Shown here: positions 42,507 through 51,527 of the stretch, one piece after another
How the letters are laid out: the number at the start of each line of letters is the position of its first letter
Numbering within the stretch: the first letter of the stretch is position 1
NCBI GenBank assembly: GCA_964507325.1
Contig: CAZDQL010000028.1
Location: 1-64,000, forward strand
DNA: 64,000 nucleotides
DNA from: CAZDQL01 sp964507325
GTDB taxonomy: Bacteria; Planctomycetota; UBA1135; GCA-002686595
Direction: 5' to 3'
Notes under the pieces: generated by a model
Database searches by the model: none
Told to the model about the DNA's origin: nothing
Seen by the model: the letters and a program-made list of their open reading frames with translations, nothing else
Translations under genes and position numbers: made by a program

Positions 42507-42983
42507 TCACGCCTCCGCGTCCACCAGCGCCCCGCCGCCGTGCAGGGGGCGGCCCTGCTCGTCCGTGAGCAGGAGCTCGACCACCTCCCCCGCGATGCGA
42601 CGGTGCGCGCAGAGCAGGAGACCGACGCGACGCGCATGGCGCAGCACGGCGGCGGTGGTGGAGCGCAGCTCGGTGCGCAGCGCGCGCAGGGCCTGACCGG
42701 CGGCACCCAGGCGCTCCGATACGCTGGCCAGGGTCAAGGCCGAGGGGGGTACGTTCCAGACCGCCGCCAGCTCGGCCAGCAAGCTGTCGCGCCGCCGCGC
42801 GCGGGCGGTCCCTTGGCTGCCCAGGGCTTCCATCGCGGCACTGGTGGCCTGCACACTCTCCAGGTCGTGCTCGAGGGCGGCCTGCTCCTGGTCCTCCAAG
42901 AGCTCGAGCGTGCGTGCTTGGGCGTCGAGCTCCTCTCGGCCCCAAGCCTCCAGGTGCAGGGCGATGCTGCGCGGATCCCTCAC
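42507..42983 (-). CDS. flgN: FlgN-like flagellar export chaperone
   Basis: A 158-residue helical protein in the typical place just before flgK. FlgN chaperones FlgK and FlgL to the export apparatus. The sequence has the expected helical, Leu/Ala-rich pattern (ARTLELLEDQEQAALEHDLE, RSTTAAVLRHARRVGLLLCA), but FlgN is weakly conserved, so position is the main support. The GTG overlaps the flgJ stop (GTGA). Confidence 0.8.
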   Translation of the reverse strand: MRDPRSIALHLEAWGREELDAQARTLELLEDQEQAALEHDLESVQATSAAMEALGSQGTARARRRDSLLAELAAVWNVPPSALTLASVSERLGAAGQALRALRTELRSTTAAVLRHARRVGLLLCAHRRIAGEVVELLLTDEQGRPLHGGGALVDAEA

Positions 42984-43318
42984 GGCCGCTCCTCCTCGCT
43001 CTCGGGGCCTTGCGCTGCGTCGCTCAACGCGACCTTCACCCGTCCGGCGAGATCGAGCGCGCCGTCACGGGCGAGCTGTTCGCCCAGGAACTCGTCCATC
43101 CAACCGTTGAAGACGTCCGCTCCGGGGCCGCTGCCGAAGAAGCCCTCCTCGGGCAGGGCGCTGCGCAGCTCCTTGACGAGCAGCGTGGCGAAGAGCGCCT
43201 CCAGCTTGCGGCCCGCCTCCGCCGCGTCGGCGCTGCGTGCCTCACTGGCGCGCTGCTCCAGGCGCAGGCTGGAGAGCGTCGTCGAATCGAAGTTCGGGGG
43301 AAGACCGGCAGCGTCCAT
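42980..43318 (-). CDS. flgJ: Flagellar rod-binding protein FlgJ, N-terminal domain only
   Basis: A ~112-residue rod-capping protein. The rod-binding signature is KLEALFATLLVKELRSALPE followed by FGSGPGADVFNGWMDEFLGE and RDGALDLAGR. It lacks the C-terminal muramidase domain seen in enterobacterial FlgJ; a separate lytic enzyme must open the peptidoglycan, and the distant MltA is one candidate. ATG at 43318 is chosen over the GTG at 43321 because GGAGG is then five bases upstream; it overlaps the flgI stop as TGATG. Confidence 0.9.
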   Translation of the reverse strand: MDAAGLPPNFDSTTLSSLRLEQRASEARSADAAEAGRKLEALFATLLVKELRSALPEEGFFGSGPGADVFNGWMDEFLGEQLARDGALDLAGRVKVALSDAAQGPESEEERP

Positions 43319-44544
43319 CACATCCTCCGGATCTCGGCCACCAGCATCCCGCTCTCCGACATCTCGGTCAGGATGCTGATCATGTCGCGGGGGCTGGCGC
43401 CGAGGACGTTGAGCACCTCGACCACCTCCTCCAGGGTGGTCGCCCCGGGCACCACCACGAGCGGGTTGCTCTCCTCCTCCACGCCCAACTCCGTGCGCGG
43501 AGTGGTCCGCGTCTGCCCCGCCGACATCGGCCCCGGTTGGCTGGTCTGGGGCGTCTCGGCGATCGTCACGAAGAGGCTGCCGTGTGCGATGACACCGGGG
43601 CGCAGGCGCACGTCCCCGCCCATGACGATCGTCCCCGTGCGTTCGTTGATCACCACCCGCGAGAGGTTGTCGGTCTCGACCTCCTGCTGCAGCAGGGTGT
43701 CGAGGTAGGCGATGTACATGCTCTCCGGGATGTCGATCGGCAGTGCGACGCGGATCGTCTTGCCGTCCGGCAGCACCTCGGCCACCTGCGGGTACAGGTG
43801 GTTGATCGCCTCGACGATGCGCACCATGTTGCCGTAGCTGGCGTGGTTCTTCTTGGCGTCCAGGTAGATGTAGCCGTTGTCGCTCACGACGTTGGTGGGC
43901 ACCTCCTGCTGCACGGTGGCGCCCAGAGGCAGCGTCCCCACCGTGGGGTGGTTTTTCGTGGCGCTGGCCGCCTGCCCCGTCACGGTGAAGCCACCCACGG
44001 CGATCGGACCCTGGGCGGTGGCGTAGACGCGCTCCCCCCCCGGATCGAAGAGCTCGGTGAGGACCAGGTTGCCCCCCGCCAGGCTATTGGCGTCGCCGAT
44101 CGTCGAGACGCGCGCGTCGATGCGCTGACCGGGCTTCATCCCCGCCGGCAGGAGCGCCTCCACGTGGACGACCGCCAGGCTTTCGGGGGACAGGGCGCTG
44201 GGGTCGACGTTGAAGTTGTGCGTCAGGAGCGCGTTGCGGAGCATCTGCGTCGCCAGCGCCCCCGAGTCACCGGTGCCGTTGAGGCCGACGACCAGTCCGT
44301 AGCCGGAGATCGCGTTCTCTTCGCGTCCCCGCACCCCGACCAGGCTGCCGACCCGCGCACCGATGCGCCCGAAGTTCCCGCTCAGCCCGCGCCGGTCGGA
44401 CCTGCGGTTCTTGATCCAGTCCACCCGCGAGCGCGCACGGGGTTGTGTCGGCGCCTCGACGGTACCACCGGTCAGGACCGGCACCGGCGTGACGTCCCCG
44501 CCGTCGTCCTGGGCGGCGACACAGAGAAGCAAAGTCAAGAGCAT
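43318..44544 (-). CDS. flgI: Flagellar P-ring protein FlgI
   Basis: A 408-residue periplasmic ring protein. After a short signal (MLLTLLLCVAAQ) the conserved sequence begins at RIGARVGSLVGVRGREENAI, then GYGLVVGLNGTGDSG, and continues to the C-terminal DMISILTEMSESGMLVAEI. FlgI forms the P-ring in the peptidoglycan layer and, together with FlgH, indicates an ordinary Gram-negative envelope with an outer membrane. An unusual Pro/Thr-rich, Asp-rich linker follows the signal peptide. Confidence 0.95.
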   Translation of the reverse strand: MLLTLLLCVAAQDDGGDVTPVPVLTGGTVEAPTQPRARSRVDWIKNRRSDRRGLSGNFGRIGARVGSLVGVRGREENAISGYGLVVGLNGTGDSGALATQMLRNALLTHNFNVDPSALSPESLAVVHVEALLPAGMKPGQRIDARVSTIGDANSLAGGNLVLTELFDPGGERVYATAQGPIAVGGFTVTGQAASATKNHPTVGTLPLGATVQQEVPTNVVSDNGYIYLDAKKNHASYGNMVRIVEAINHLYPQVAEVLPDGKTIRVALPIDIPESMYIAYLDTLLQQEVETDNLSRVVINERTGTIVMGGDVRLRPGVIAHGSLFVTIAETPQTSQPGPMSAGQTRTTPRTELGVEEESNPLVVVPGATTLEEVVEVLNVLGASPRDMISILTEMSESGMLVAEIRRM

Positions 44545-44559
44545 GGCGTGCAGCGTCTC

Positions 44560-45177
44560 CTAGAAGGGCCAGAGCCAGTCGAGGGCGTCGTACAACCAGC
44601 CGGAGAGCCCCCGCCGGTTGGTGGCGTTGGTCATCGGACCGCTGCCGGAGTAGGTCACGCGCGCGTCCGCCACCAACTCCGACTGGACGGTGTTGGTCGC
44701 GCTGATGTCGTAGCGGCGCACGATCCCGCTGAACTCGATCACCTTCAGCTCGCGGTCGATGCGCAGCTCGCGGCGCCCCTGGATGACCAGGTTGCCGTTG
44801 GGCAGCCGGTCCATGACGATGGCGGTCAAGCGTGCGGTGAAGGCGCCCTTCTTCTCGTACTTGGCGTTGCCCTGGAAGCCGTCCTTTTTGCTGGACGTGA
44901 TCTCGGGCAGGGTGTTGAACGCGTCCGGCTTGATGTCGAAGTTGATCAACTCGTAGTCCAGGTCGCTCTGCTTGTTGAGGTCTGTCTTCTCCTCGTTCTT
45001 GACGTCTTGGGTCTCCGAGATGATGACCGTCACCAGGTCCCCCACGCGGATGGCCGTCTTATCGGCCAGGGGTCGGACAGGAGCTCGGCTGGGGTCGTAG
45101 AGCGAGCCGCGGCGCTGGGCGGCCGCCGGCGCCAGGGCGCAGAGGGCGATCAGAGCGAACCAAAGGGGTCGATGCAT
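44560..45177 (-). CDS. flgH: Flagellar L-ring protein FlgH
   Basis: A 205-residue outer-membrane ring protein. Conserved parts include RVGDLVTVIISETQDVKNEE, NAKYEKKGAFTARLTAIV, NLVIQGRRELRIDRELKVIE and FSGIVRRYDISATNTVQSE. The signal peptide (FALIALCALAPAAAQ) lacks a proper lipobox Cys, although FlgH is usually a lipoprotein; it may be anchored differently or use an unrecognised site. ATG 45177 is preferred; an alternative GTG at 45192 overlaps the flgA stop. Confidence 0.92.
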   Translation of the reverse strand: MHRPLWFALIALCALAPAAAQRRGSLYDPSRAPVRPLADKTAIRVGDLVTVIISETQDVKNEEKTDLNKQSDLDYELINFDIKPDAFNTLPEITSSKKDGFQGNAKYEKKGAFTARLTAIVMDRLPNGNLVIQGRRELRIDRELKVIEFSGIVRRYDISATNTVQSELVADARVTYSGSGPMTNATNRRGLSGWLYDALDWLWPF

Positions 45178-45188
45178 GGTGGGTGCTC

Positions 45189-46115
45189 TCACTTCAGGAG
45201 GACTTCGACGAGCTCGGGGCCACGGACCACGGCCACCAGCCGCTTGCCAGTCCGTTCCAGCCGTATGCGGATGCGATCACCGGCGCGCGCGTTCTGTTCT
45301 GCGACGGCCAGGGCGCGCACCGTGACTCCGCCACGCTTGACTTCGACGCTGACGAGCTCGCCCTGCTGGATGATCACCTTGCGCTCGACGTCGTGCTCGG
45401 TGACCACGCTGCCCTTGCTCAGGGCGCGTCGAGCGGTGGCCTGTCCGAAGGCGGCGGGATCGAGGGCGATCCTGCGCGGACCGTTGGCGACCGCCACGCG
45501 CTTGGTCTCGAAGTCGCTCGCTTGCAGCGTCTCGCCGCTGGCGACGTCGCGGCGCAGCACCATGCGGCGCTCCCAGAGGGCCACCGACCAGCTGGTCCAC
45601 ACGGTGCGGTAGACCTCGCCGTCGATCAGCACCTCGACCGGGACGCTCCAGCTCCCGGGGGCGGGGGTTTGGCCGTTGGGTCGCGCCTGCAGGGAGAAGC
45701 TCCCGCGTGCCTGCGGCACCGCCAAGTCGGCCAGCGAGCCGCTGGGATTCAACTGGACATCGGCGTCGCGGAAGACCGCTGCGAGGGCTCCCCGCGCCTC
45801 CTCCCGCAGGCTGGCGGCGGTGACCGTCACGACGGCGGGGTACACGCGGCAGCGCAGCGCGCCCTCGACCGTCACCTGCACGCCGGGCAGGGCGCGCGCC
45901 AGCTCGGCGGCGATCTGCTCGCGGCGCAGGAGGCGGCTGTAGCCGGGGGCCGGCACGTGACCCAGGGAGAGGTCGCGGGCCCGGGCCACCAGGTCCACGT
46001 CCTGACCCTGGACGGTGGCGACGCTGCCCAGCCAGAGCTCGGTGCCGCGCACCTCCTTCTGTTCCGGCAGGTGGATGGTCAGGCCGCCGGCGACCAACAG
46101 GATGGCGGAGATCAT
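45189..46115 (-). CDS. flgA: Flagellar P-ring assembly chaperone FlgA
   Basis: A 308-residue periplasmic chaperone needed to assemble FlgI. The C-terminal SAF/FlgA domain is clear: RRDVASGETLQASDFETKRV, ARRALSKGSVVTEHDVE, then GELVSVEVKRGGVTVRALAV. The N-terminal signal (MISAILLVAGGLTIHL) leads to a longer N-terminal region than in E. coli (219 residues), where an extra domain occupies about residues 20-170. ATG 46115 lies 4 bases after flgG. Confidence 0.9.
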   Translation of the reverse strand: MISAILLVAGGLTIHLPEQKEVRGTELWLGSVATVQGQDVDLVARARDLSLGHVPAPGYSRLLRREQIAAELARALPGVQVTVEGALRCRVYPAVVTVTAASLREEARGALAAVFRDADVQLNPSGSLADLAVPQARGSFSLQARPNGQTPAPGSWSVPVEVLIDGEVYRTVWTSWSVALWERRMVLRRDVASGETLQASDFETKRVAVANGPRRIALDPAAFGQATARRALSKGSVVTEHDVERKVIIQQGELVSVEVKRGGVTVRALAVAEQNARAGDRIRIRLERTGKRLVAVVRGPELVEVLLK

Positions 46116-46119
46116 GGCG

Positions 46120-46908
46120 TTAGCGGATGAGTTGGTTGACCTGCTGGAGCATCTCGTCACTGACCCGGATCGCGCGGCTGTTCACCTCGTAGCTGCGCTG
46201 GGCGACGATCAGACCGACGAGCTCCTCCACCGTCTCGACGTTGGCTCGTTCCAGGGAGCCCTGGATGATCTCGCCGGTGCCGTCCTGGCCCGGCTGCCTC
46301 GACTCCGCCCTGCCGGAGGAGGCCGTGGTGCTGAAGTAGTTGCCCCCCTGAGCCTTGAGCCCGGCGGGGTTCGCGAAGCGGTAGAGCTGGATCTCGCCCC
46401 CGCTGGCCCCCACGTCGTCCCCGCTCTTGAAGACCGTGATCGATCCGTCGCGGGCGATCTCCACCTCGCGCACGGTCGGATCGAAGGTGATCCTGGGCTC
46501 GAGGTAGTAACCTTCCGTGGTGACCAGGGAGCCGCTCGAATCGAGGCGGAAGTTGCCGCTGCGGGTGTAGTAGATCTCCCCGGAGAGGGTCTGCACGCCG
46601 AAGAAGCCATCTTCCTGGATCGCCAGATCGAAGCGCCCGCCGGTCAGGTCCAGGACGCCTTGGCTGAAGACCTTCTGGGAACCCGCCACCTCGACTCCGC
46701 TGCCGATCTGCAGCCCGGTGGCGTCCTGTTGCCCGCTGAGGGTCATCGAGCCCGGTTGGCGGTAGGTCTGGTAGAGCAGCGACTTGAACGACAGGCGGCT
46801 GCGTTTGAAGCCGGCTGTGTTGGCGTTGGCGATGTTGTTGGCGATCGTGTCGACCTGCATCTGCTGGGCTCTCATGCCCGAAGCAGCTGTCATCATGGAG
46901 CGGAGCAT
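46120..46908 (-). CDS. flgG: Distal rod protein FlgG
   Basis: A 262-residue rod protein. The N-terminal signature is AASGMRAQQMQVDTIANNIA followed by NANTAGFKRSRLSFKSLLYQ, with LAIQEDGFFGVQTLSG and YTRSGNFRLDSSGSLVTTEG typical of FlgG. The C-terminal helix (NVETVEELVGLIVAQRSYEV) closes it. Length equals that of E. coli FlgG (260). The gene is preceded by flgF with a 21-base gap. Confidence 0.95.
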   Translation of the reverse strand: MLRSMMTAASGMRAQQMQVDTIANNIANANTAGFKRSRLSFKSLLYQTYRQPGSMTLSGQQDATGLQIGSGVEVAGSQKVFSQGVLDLTGGRFDLAIQEDGFFGVQTLSGEIYYTRSGNFRLDSSGSLVTTEGYYLEPRITFDPTVREVEIARDGSITVFKSGDDVGASGGEIQLYRFANPAGLKAQGGNYFSTTASSGRAESRQPGQDGTGEIIQGSLERANVETVEELVGLIVAQRSYEVNSRAIRVSDEMLQQVNQLIR

Positions 46909-46929
46909 GCGGATCCGATGGGCTGGGGG

Positions 46930-47634
46930 TTACTGAGCGGCGTTCGCCAAGCGCTGGTAGCTCTGGCTGATGAGTTGCACGACCTGGGAGCCGGCCTGGA
47001 AGGCGCGCTGGGTCTCGATCAGGGCGACCAGCTCGTCGACGGGGGAGACGTTGGCGCCCTCGACGGCGTACTGGTGCACCTCGGCGGTGGCGGGGATGCG
47101 ATTCAGGGCGGGGTCGGCGGAGTAGTAGCCGCGGCGCTCGGCCTGCAGGCGGTCGCGGGCGCCGAAGTCCACCAGCTTGAGGCGGCCCAGGCGTCGCCCG
47201 TCCTGGCTGACCTGCCCGGTGAGGTCGATGACCATGGGCTGGCTGGTGGGATCGATCTGGCCCCGGGCGCCGTCCCAAGCGACGGCGTAGCCTTCCTGGG
47301 TCACGAGCACCCCAGCCTCGTTCAGCTGCAGTTGCCCGTCGCGGGTGTAGAGCTCCCCCTCGGGCCCCTCCACGGCGAGGAAGCCGTCCCCCATGAGCGC
47401 CACGTCGGTGGCCACACCGGTGCGCTCCAGGGGCCCCTGGGACCAATCGACATGGCGGGCGGTCCACACCATGCGGTGCTGGGGGTTGCCCTCCAGTCCG
47501 GCCGGGGCGTGCTGGGCAACCGCGCTGCGCTTGAAGCCGTTGACGCGCAGGTTCGCCAGGTTGCTGGCGATCGTCTCGAGCCGGCGCTCGTTGGCGTGCA
47601 TCGCGGCGGCGCCTCGGTACAGACCGATGTTCAT
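46930..47634 (-). CDS. flgF: Proximal rod protein FlgF
   Basis: A 234-residue flagellar rod protein of the FlgF/FlgG family, one of two adjacent rod genes. The N-terminus (GLYRGAAAMHANERRLETIA, then SNLANLRVNGFKRS) and C-terminal helix (SPVDELVALIETQRAFQAG) are conserved, and VALMGDGFLAVEGPEGELYT is the central motif. ATG 47634 is selected because it fits the family N-terminus. No ribosome binding site precedes it. A sigma-54-like promoter at 47647-47662 would start transcription within about one base of this ATG, suggesting a leaderless mRNA. Confidence 0.9.
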   Translation of the reverse strand: MNIGLYRGAAAMHANERRLETIASNLANLRVNGFKRSAVAQHAPAGLEGNPQHRMVWTARHVDWSQGPLERTGVATDVALMGDGFLAVEGPEGELYTRDGQLQLNEAGVLVTQEGYAVAWDGARGQIDPTSQPMVIDLTGQVSQDGRRLGRLKLVDFGARDRLQAERRGYYSADPALNRIPATAEVHQYAVEGANVSPVDELVALIETQRAFQAGSQVVQLISQSYQRLANAAQ

Positions 47635-47646
47635 ACCCGTGCGCGA

Positions 47647-47662
47647 GCAAGGCCCATGCCAA
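47647..47662 (-). promoter_or_regulatory. Sigma-54-like promoter of the flgF unit
   Basis: On the minus strand, TTGGCATG (47662-47655), four bases GGCC, then TTGC (47650-47647) followed by TC. Compared with consensus YTGGCACG-N4-TTGCW, only one base of the -24 box differs and the -12 box is perfect. Transcription about 12 bases beyond the -12 GC falls at 47635, one base before the flgF ATG. Sigma-54 control of middle flagellar genes is known in many bacteria. Confidence 0.65.
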
Positions 47663-47764
47663 GTCCCGAATCGCCCCCCTGCAGCGTCAGCAAGGGTGTT
47701 GCGGCCCGTGCGCCGTGACGGGGGGGCAATCCTTTCCAACGCCACGGAAGGACTTTCCAAGGAC

Positions 47765-47798
47765 AACGGCCCCGCGGGGATGAACCCGCGGGGCCGTT
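47765..47798 (-). terminator. Terminator after flgE
   Basis: A perfect 14-bp inverted repeat, AACGGCCCCGCGGG and its complement, encloses six bases (GATGAA on the plus strand). It is located 39 bases after the flgE stop in the minus direction. There is no long T-run. It separates the fliK-flgD-flgE unit from the flgF promoter, supporting two transcription units. Confidence 0.75.
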
Positions 47799-47837
47799 CG
47801 ATGCTGAGGGGGGGTGCGTGGTGGATCAGGCCAGGGC

Positions 47838-49775
47838 TCAGATCAGGTTCACGACTTCCGCCAGGACCTCGTCCTGGGTGGTGATCACGCGGGCGTTGGC
47901 TTGGAACCCGCGCTGCGCCTCGATCAACCGCACGAACTGCTCGGCGGTGTCGACGTTGGAGTTCTCGAGCGAGCCGCCGATGACCAATCCAGCGCCTTGG
48001 ACGTCGCCGGCGCCGAGGGATGCGGCGCCGCTGTTGGAGGACTCGGCGAAGAGGTTCTCGCCCTCGGCGAAGAGCCCCTCCTCGTTCACGAAGGTGGCGA
48101 TGCCCACCCCTCCCAACGAGCGGCTTTGACCGTTGGTGTAGAAGCCGTCGATCGTGCCGTCGGTGTTGACGGAGAGGCTGGCCAACTCCCCGTCGCCGTA
48201 TCCGTCCTGGTAGGAGATGTAGGCACTGGTCTGACTGCCGAACTGCGTCAGGCCGTCGAACTCCCCGTCGGTGCCAAAGTCCAGCGCGAGGAGCTGGGGA
48301 TTGGACTGGCCGGCGAACTGAATGGAGATGGTGCCGTTCACCGAACCCAAGCCCTGGGGCGCGCCGTCCTCGTCGAACTTGAGCCCCGTGATGGGGTTGT
48401 CCTCGTCCCCCTGCAGGATGGTTCCGTCCGTGCTCGGGATCGAGGCGATCACGTTCCAGGTGAGGTCGGACTGGCGCTCAAAGGTCAGGGTCACCGTGTG
48501 CGCCACACCGGCGTTGTCGTAGACCTCGGTCGAGGTGACCACCGTGTCGGGTCCGGTGCCGTCGGTCGTGACGCTGACGGCGTAGTCGGTCCAGGTCGTG
48601 GTGCCGGTGGCGGCCCCGTCGTCGGCGATCGTCAGCAACAGGTCGGCCTCCCCGGGAGTCTGGGCGGTCACGACGATCTGCCCGGAGTTGTTGAGAGTCA
48701 CCAACGCGTCGGTGTACAGGCCGTCGAGGAAGTCCCGGAAGTCGGCGATCGTCGTCCCGGTGGTGCCGTAGATGAAGGTGCCGGTGACCGGGCTGCCGTC
48801 GGTGTCGACACCGACGACATCGATCTGATCGCCGGCGACGTAGTCGGACACGTTGGAGGGAAGCGAGTTGAGGTCCGCGTCGAAGTTCAGCTCCTGATCA
48901 CCGCTGACCAGGGTGGTGGCCATGTTGATCACGTTGGCCAGGTCGTTGGGGGAGCCCGCATCGACCTTGAGGGTCACCGCCGAACCGGTGCGATCGGTCT
49001 CCAGCAGGATCTGCCCCCCCTGGTCCGAAGCGTGCACGTCGTCCAGCGCGTCGAGCACGGCCACGACCTCGGCGGTGGTGAACTGCCCGTCGTTGTCACT
49101 GTCGGTGAGGGTCACCAACTTGGGCGCACCGCCGCTGACGACGACCTCCATGGTGTAGGTGGCTCCGGGGGTCACGGCGTAGGGGCCGGTGGCGGCGCTC
49201 ATCAACTGGGCCGGGAAGCCCTCCTCGAGCCCCGTCGTCCCGGTCAGCTCCTCGGCCAGCGGACCGGTGACCACCGCCGGCAGGTTGCCCTTGAGGGTCA
49301 GGTTCTCGGTGGACTTGGGCTGGAAGAGCGCCTCCGTGTCGACGGTCACTGGGCTGCCGGTCGGATCGAGCACCGATAGACCGGTGCGCTGATCGACCAG
49401 GTTGCGTCGGGAGTCGAGGCCGAAGGTCCCCACGCGCGAGAAGAAGCGCTGGGCGCCGTCGGTCAGGGCGAAGAAGCCCTTCCCCTCCAGGGCCAGATCG
49501 AAGATCCGCCCGGTGGCGGTCAGCGCGCCCTGGGTGAAGGTGCGATCGGTGCCCGCCAGGGAGACGCCCAGCCCGATCTGCGTCGGGTTGATGCCGCCGA
49601 GGTTGCCGGTGGGCGCCGAGGCGAAGCGCAGGGTCTGCTCGAAGGCGGACGCGAAGGTGGCGCGGCTGACCTTGTAACCGGGCGTGTTGGAGTTCGCCAG
49701 GTTGTTGCCGATCACGTCGATCCACTGCTGGTGGGCGGTCATCCCACTCAAGGCCGAGAAGAAGGAACGGGGCAT
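47838..49775 (-). CDS. flgE: Flagellar hook protein FlgE
   Basis: A 645-residue hook subunit, longer than E. coli FlgE (402) because of a large central beta-rich insert (about 150-470). The N-terminal rod/hook signature is FSALSGMTAHQQWIDVIGNN followed by LANSNTPGYKVSRATF, and LALEGKGFFALTDG is conserved. The C-terminal part has LSVNTDGTIDGFYTNGQSRS and ends with the helix SNVDTAEQFVRLIEAQRGFQ. The ATG has an AGGAG eight bases upstream. An intrinsic-type hairpin follows the stop. Confidence 0.95.
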   Translation of the reverse strand: MPRSFFSALSGMTAHQQWIDVIGNNLANSNTPGYKVSRATFASAFEQTLRFASAPTGNLGGINPTQIGLGVSLAGTDRTFTQGALTATGRIFDLALEGKGFFALTDGAQRFFSRVGTFGLDSRRNLVDQRTGLSVLDPTGSPVTVDTEALFQPKSTENLTLKGNLPAVVTGPLAEELTGTTGLEEGFPAQLMSAATGPYAVTPGATYTMEVVVSGGAPKLVTLTDSDNDGQFTTAEVVAVLDALDDVHASDQGGQILLETDRTGSAVTLKVDAGSPNDLANVINMATTLVSGDQELNFDADLNSLPSNVSDYVAGDQIDVVGVDTDGSPVTGTFIYGTTGTTIADFRDFLDGLYTDALVTLNNSGQIVVTAQTPGEADLLLTIADDGAATGTTTWTDYAVSVTTDGTGPDTVVTSTEVYDNAGVAHTVTLTFERQSDLTWNVIASIPSTDGTILQGDEDNPITGLKFDEDGAPQGLGSVNGTISIQFAGQSNPQLLALDFGTDGEFDGLTQFGSQTSAYISYQDGYGDGELASLSVNTDGTIDGFYTNGQSRSLGGVGIATFVNEEGLFAEGENLFAESSNSGAASLGAGDVQGAGLVIGGSLENSNVDTAEQFVRLIEAQRGFQANARVITTQDEVLAEVVNLI

Positions 49776-49813
49776 GGCTCTAGCTCCTGGGGGTGGACTT
49801 GGATTCGGTTCGG

Positions 49814-50281
49814 TTACTGGTCGTCCTGATCGCCATCCTCTTGGTCCTCCTCCCCACCGGTGACGGCTCGCACGTCGGCCAGCGGAATCTCCTTCCCGCC
49901 GACGGACAGGAGCACGCCGCCGTCCGCGAGGTGGACGGAGTCGACGATGCCGCTCAGCTCATCGCCCGAGGTGCCGTCGGCGTACACGATGGTGCGACCG
50001 ATCAGCGCGCTGGAGTTGGTGAGCTGGGTCAACTGGGCGTTCCCCTCCTGGAGGAGCGCCAGCGCGACCAGGTTCTCGTTCACGCCCTGCATCTCCTCCA
50101 AGGCGGAGAACTGCGCCAGCTGGGCGATGAACTCCTGGTTGTCGGTGGGGGCCATGGGGTCCTGGTTCTTGAGCTGCGTGACGAGCAGCTGCATGAACGC
50201 GTTCTTGTCGAGTCCCTGGGTCGCGGGTCCGCCGCCCGCGGCTCCCAGCAGGGGGTCGTTCGCGCTGATGCCTTCGATCAT
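49814..50281 (-). CDS. flgD: Flagellar hook cap/scaffold protein FlgD
   Basis: A 155-residue protein required for hook assembly. The diagnostic N-terminal motif LDKNAFMQLLVTQLKNQDPM, followed by APTDNQEFIAQLAQFSALEE, is complete. The C-terminal region is short (GRTIVYADGTSGDELSGIVD, then a Gly-rich strand) and ends in an acidic EEDQEDGDQDDQ tail. It lacks the FlgD Ig-like C-terminal domain of enterobacteria. It sits between fliK and flgE in canonical order. Confidence 0.93.
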   Translation of the reverse strand: MIEGISANDPLLGAAGGGPATQGLDKNAFMQLLVTQLKNQDPMAPTDNQEFIAQLAQFSALEEMQGVNENLVALALLQEGNAQLTQLTNSSALIGRTIVYADGTSGDELSGIVDSVHLADGGVLLSVGGKEIPLADVRAVTGGEEDQEDGDQDDQ

Positions 50282-50290
50282 GGCTGTGCC

Positions 50291-51514
50291 TCAGGCGTAG
50301 TAGTCCACGCCGCCCTCAGCCGCGGCCACGTGCCGCGCCAGGGTCGACAGGTCGGTCGGTTCCTCTTCCTGCGACGCGCCTTGGGGATCGCACGCCGTGT
50401 TCGTTTCGCGCTCCGCCCCCTCGCGAGCCGCGCCGTCGTCCCCCGCCAGCCCCAGGTCGAACTCGGAGGCCTCGAAGCCTTGCTGGGCCAGCATCGCGCG
50501 CAGCTCGGGCACGTGACGCTCGAGCACGCCGAGGGTCTCGGGGCTCTCCGCGCGCAGGACGGCGCTGACCGCGTCGTCCTGGACGCGCAGCCGGATGGTG
50601 ACGCGCCCCAGATCCGCCGGCTGCAGGTTGATGGTTGCGCTGCGCAGCGCCGGCGAGAGGGAGAGGCGCACCTGCCGCAGGATCGTGTCCGCCCGCTCGA
50701 GGTCCGCGGCGGGGGGGGTGGACCGGGGCGCCTCGGCGGTGGTGCGAGCGCCCTCCACGGCAGAGGCGGGGCGGGGATTGGAGGCCTGCTCCGCGCCGGA
50801 AGCGCCCAGTCCGGTGGTGATCCCGGTGGCGCTCGAGGTGCCGGCAGCGCGCCCCTCGGCCAGGGCCGGACCGGTGGCCGCGCCGGAGTCCGCTGCTCCC
50901 GTCCCGGGGAGGCCGGCAGGCTGGAGCGTGGACTCCCCGGGAACGCTGGCTTGCGGGATGGCGGAGCCGGGAGCACCGGGCGTGGGCAGGCCGGCGCCCT
51001 GGGAGGTGCCGCCCTGGGGAGAGCTCGCGAGCTGGGGGGACACGGATCCGGTGGATGGGGCGTTGTGCTGGGTGGATGTGCGCGTCGAGTCGGGCGCGGT
51101 CGCCGGTTCGGTGGGGTGCTCCGCCGGGGTCTCCGGGGTTCCCTCGCGCTGCGACCCCGCGGGCTCGGCGTCCTCGGAGCGCGGTTCGTCGGCGTCTCGC
51201 CGTCGATCCTCGGGGCGGTCCGCGTCGCGGCCTGCGGTGGCCTCACGCTCCTGCGTGCGCTCAGCGGCGCCGGCGTTCTCCTCGCTGCGGCGCGCGTCGG
51301 CGGTGTCTCGGGAGGACCCTCGCTCCTCGGTGAGGGCTCGATCCTGTTCCCGCCGTGCCCGGACTTCCTCGGCCTGGACCTCCTCGAGGTCCTGGGCCAA
51401 CCGCCGGGCGAAGTTGTCCTCCGCCGGCGGAAGGAAGGACGGCCGACCCGTGCCGGTCGGCCGTCCCGGTACATCCAAGGAACGGAGACTGAAATGGGAC
51501 TTCAGTGACTCCAT
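50291..51514 (-). CDS. fliK: Flagellar hook-length control protein FliK
   Basis: A 407-residue protein controlling hook length and the export substrate switch. The C-terminal FliK domain (about 290-375) is recognised by LRQVRLSLSPALRSATINLQ, PADLGRVTIRLRVQDDAVSA, then VPELRAMLAQQGFEAS. The long N-terminal part is Pro/Ser/Thr/Glu-rich and low-complexity, as usual for FliK rulers. The start could be ATG 51514 or GTG 51517; no ribosome binding site is present. A sigma-54-like promoter would place transcription start almost exactly there. Confidence 0.88.
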   Translation of the reverse strand: MESLKSHFSLRSLDVPGRPTGTGRPSFLPPAEDNFARRLAQDLEEVQAEEVRARREQDRALTEERGSSRDTADARRSEENAGAAERTQEREATAGRDADRPEDRRRDADEPRSEDAEPAGSQREGTPETPAEHPTEPATAPDSTRTSTQHNAPSTGSVSPQLASSPQGGTSQGAGLPTPGAPGSAIPQASVPGESTLQPAGLPGTGAADSGAATGPALAEGRAAGTSSATGITTGLGASGAEQASNPRPASAVEGARTTAEAPRSTPPAADLERADTILRQVRLSLSPALRSATINLQPADLGRVTIRLRVQDDAVSAVLRAESPETLGVLERHVPELRAMLAQQGFEASEFDLGLAGDDGAAREGAERETNTACDPQGASQEEEPTDLSTLARHVAAAEGGVDYYA

Positions 51515-51527
51515 CACGGCGGCTTAG

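Noticed and set aside
41346..45612. Two long plus-strand frames (677 and 791 residues) over the flagellar genes
   Set aside because: They are antisense to FlgK, FlgI, FlgH and neighbours, which have unmistakable motifs on the minus strand.
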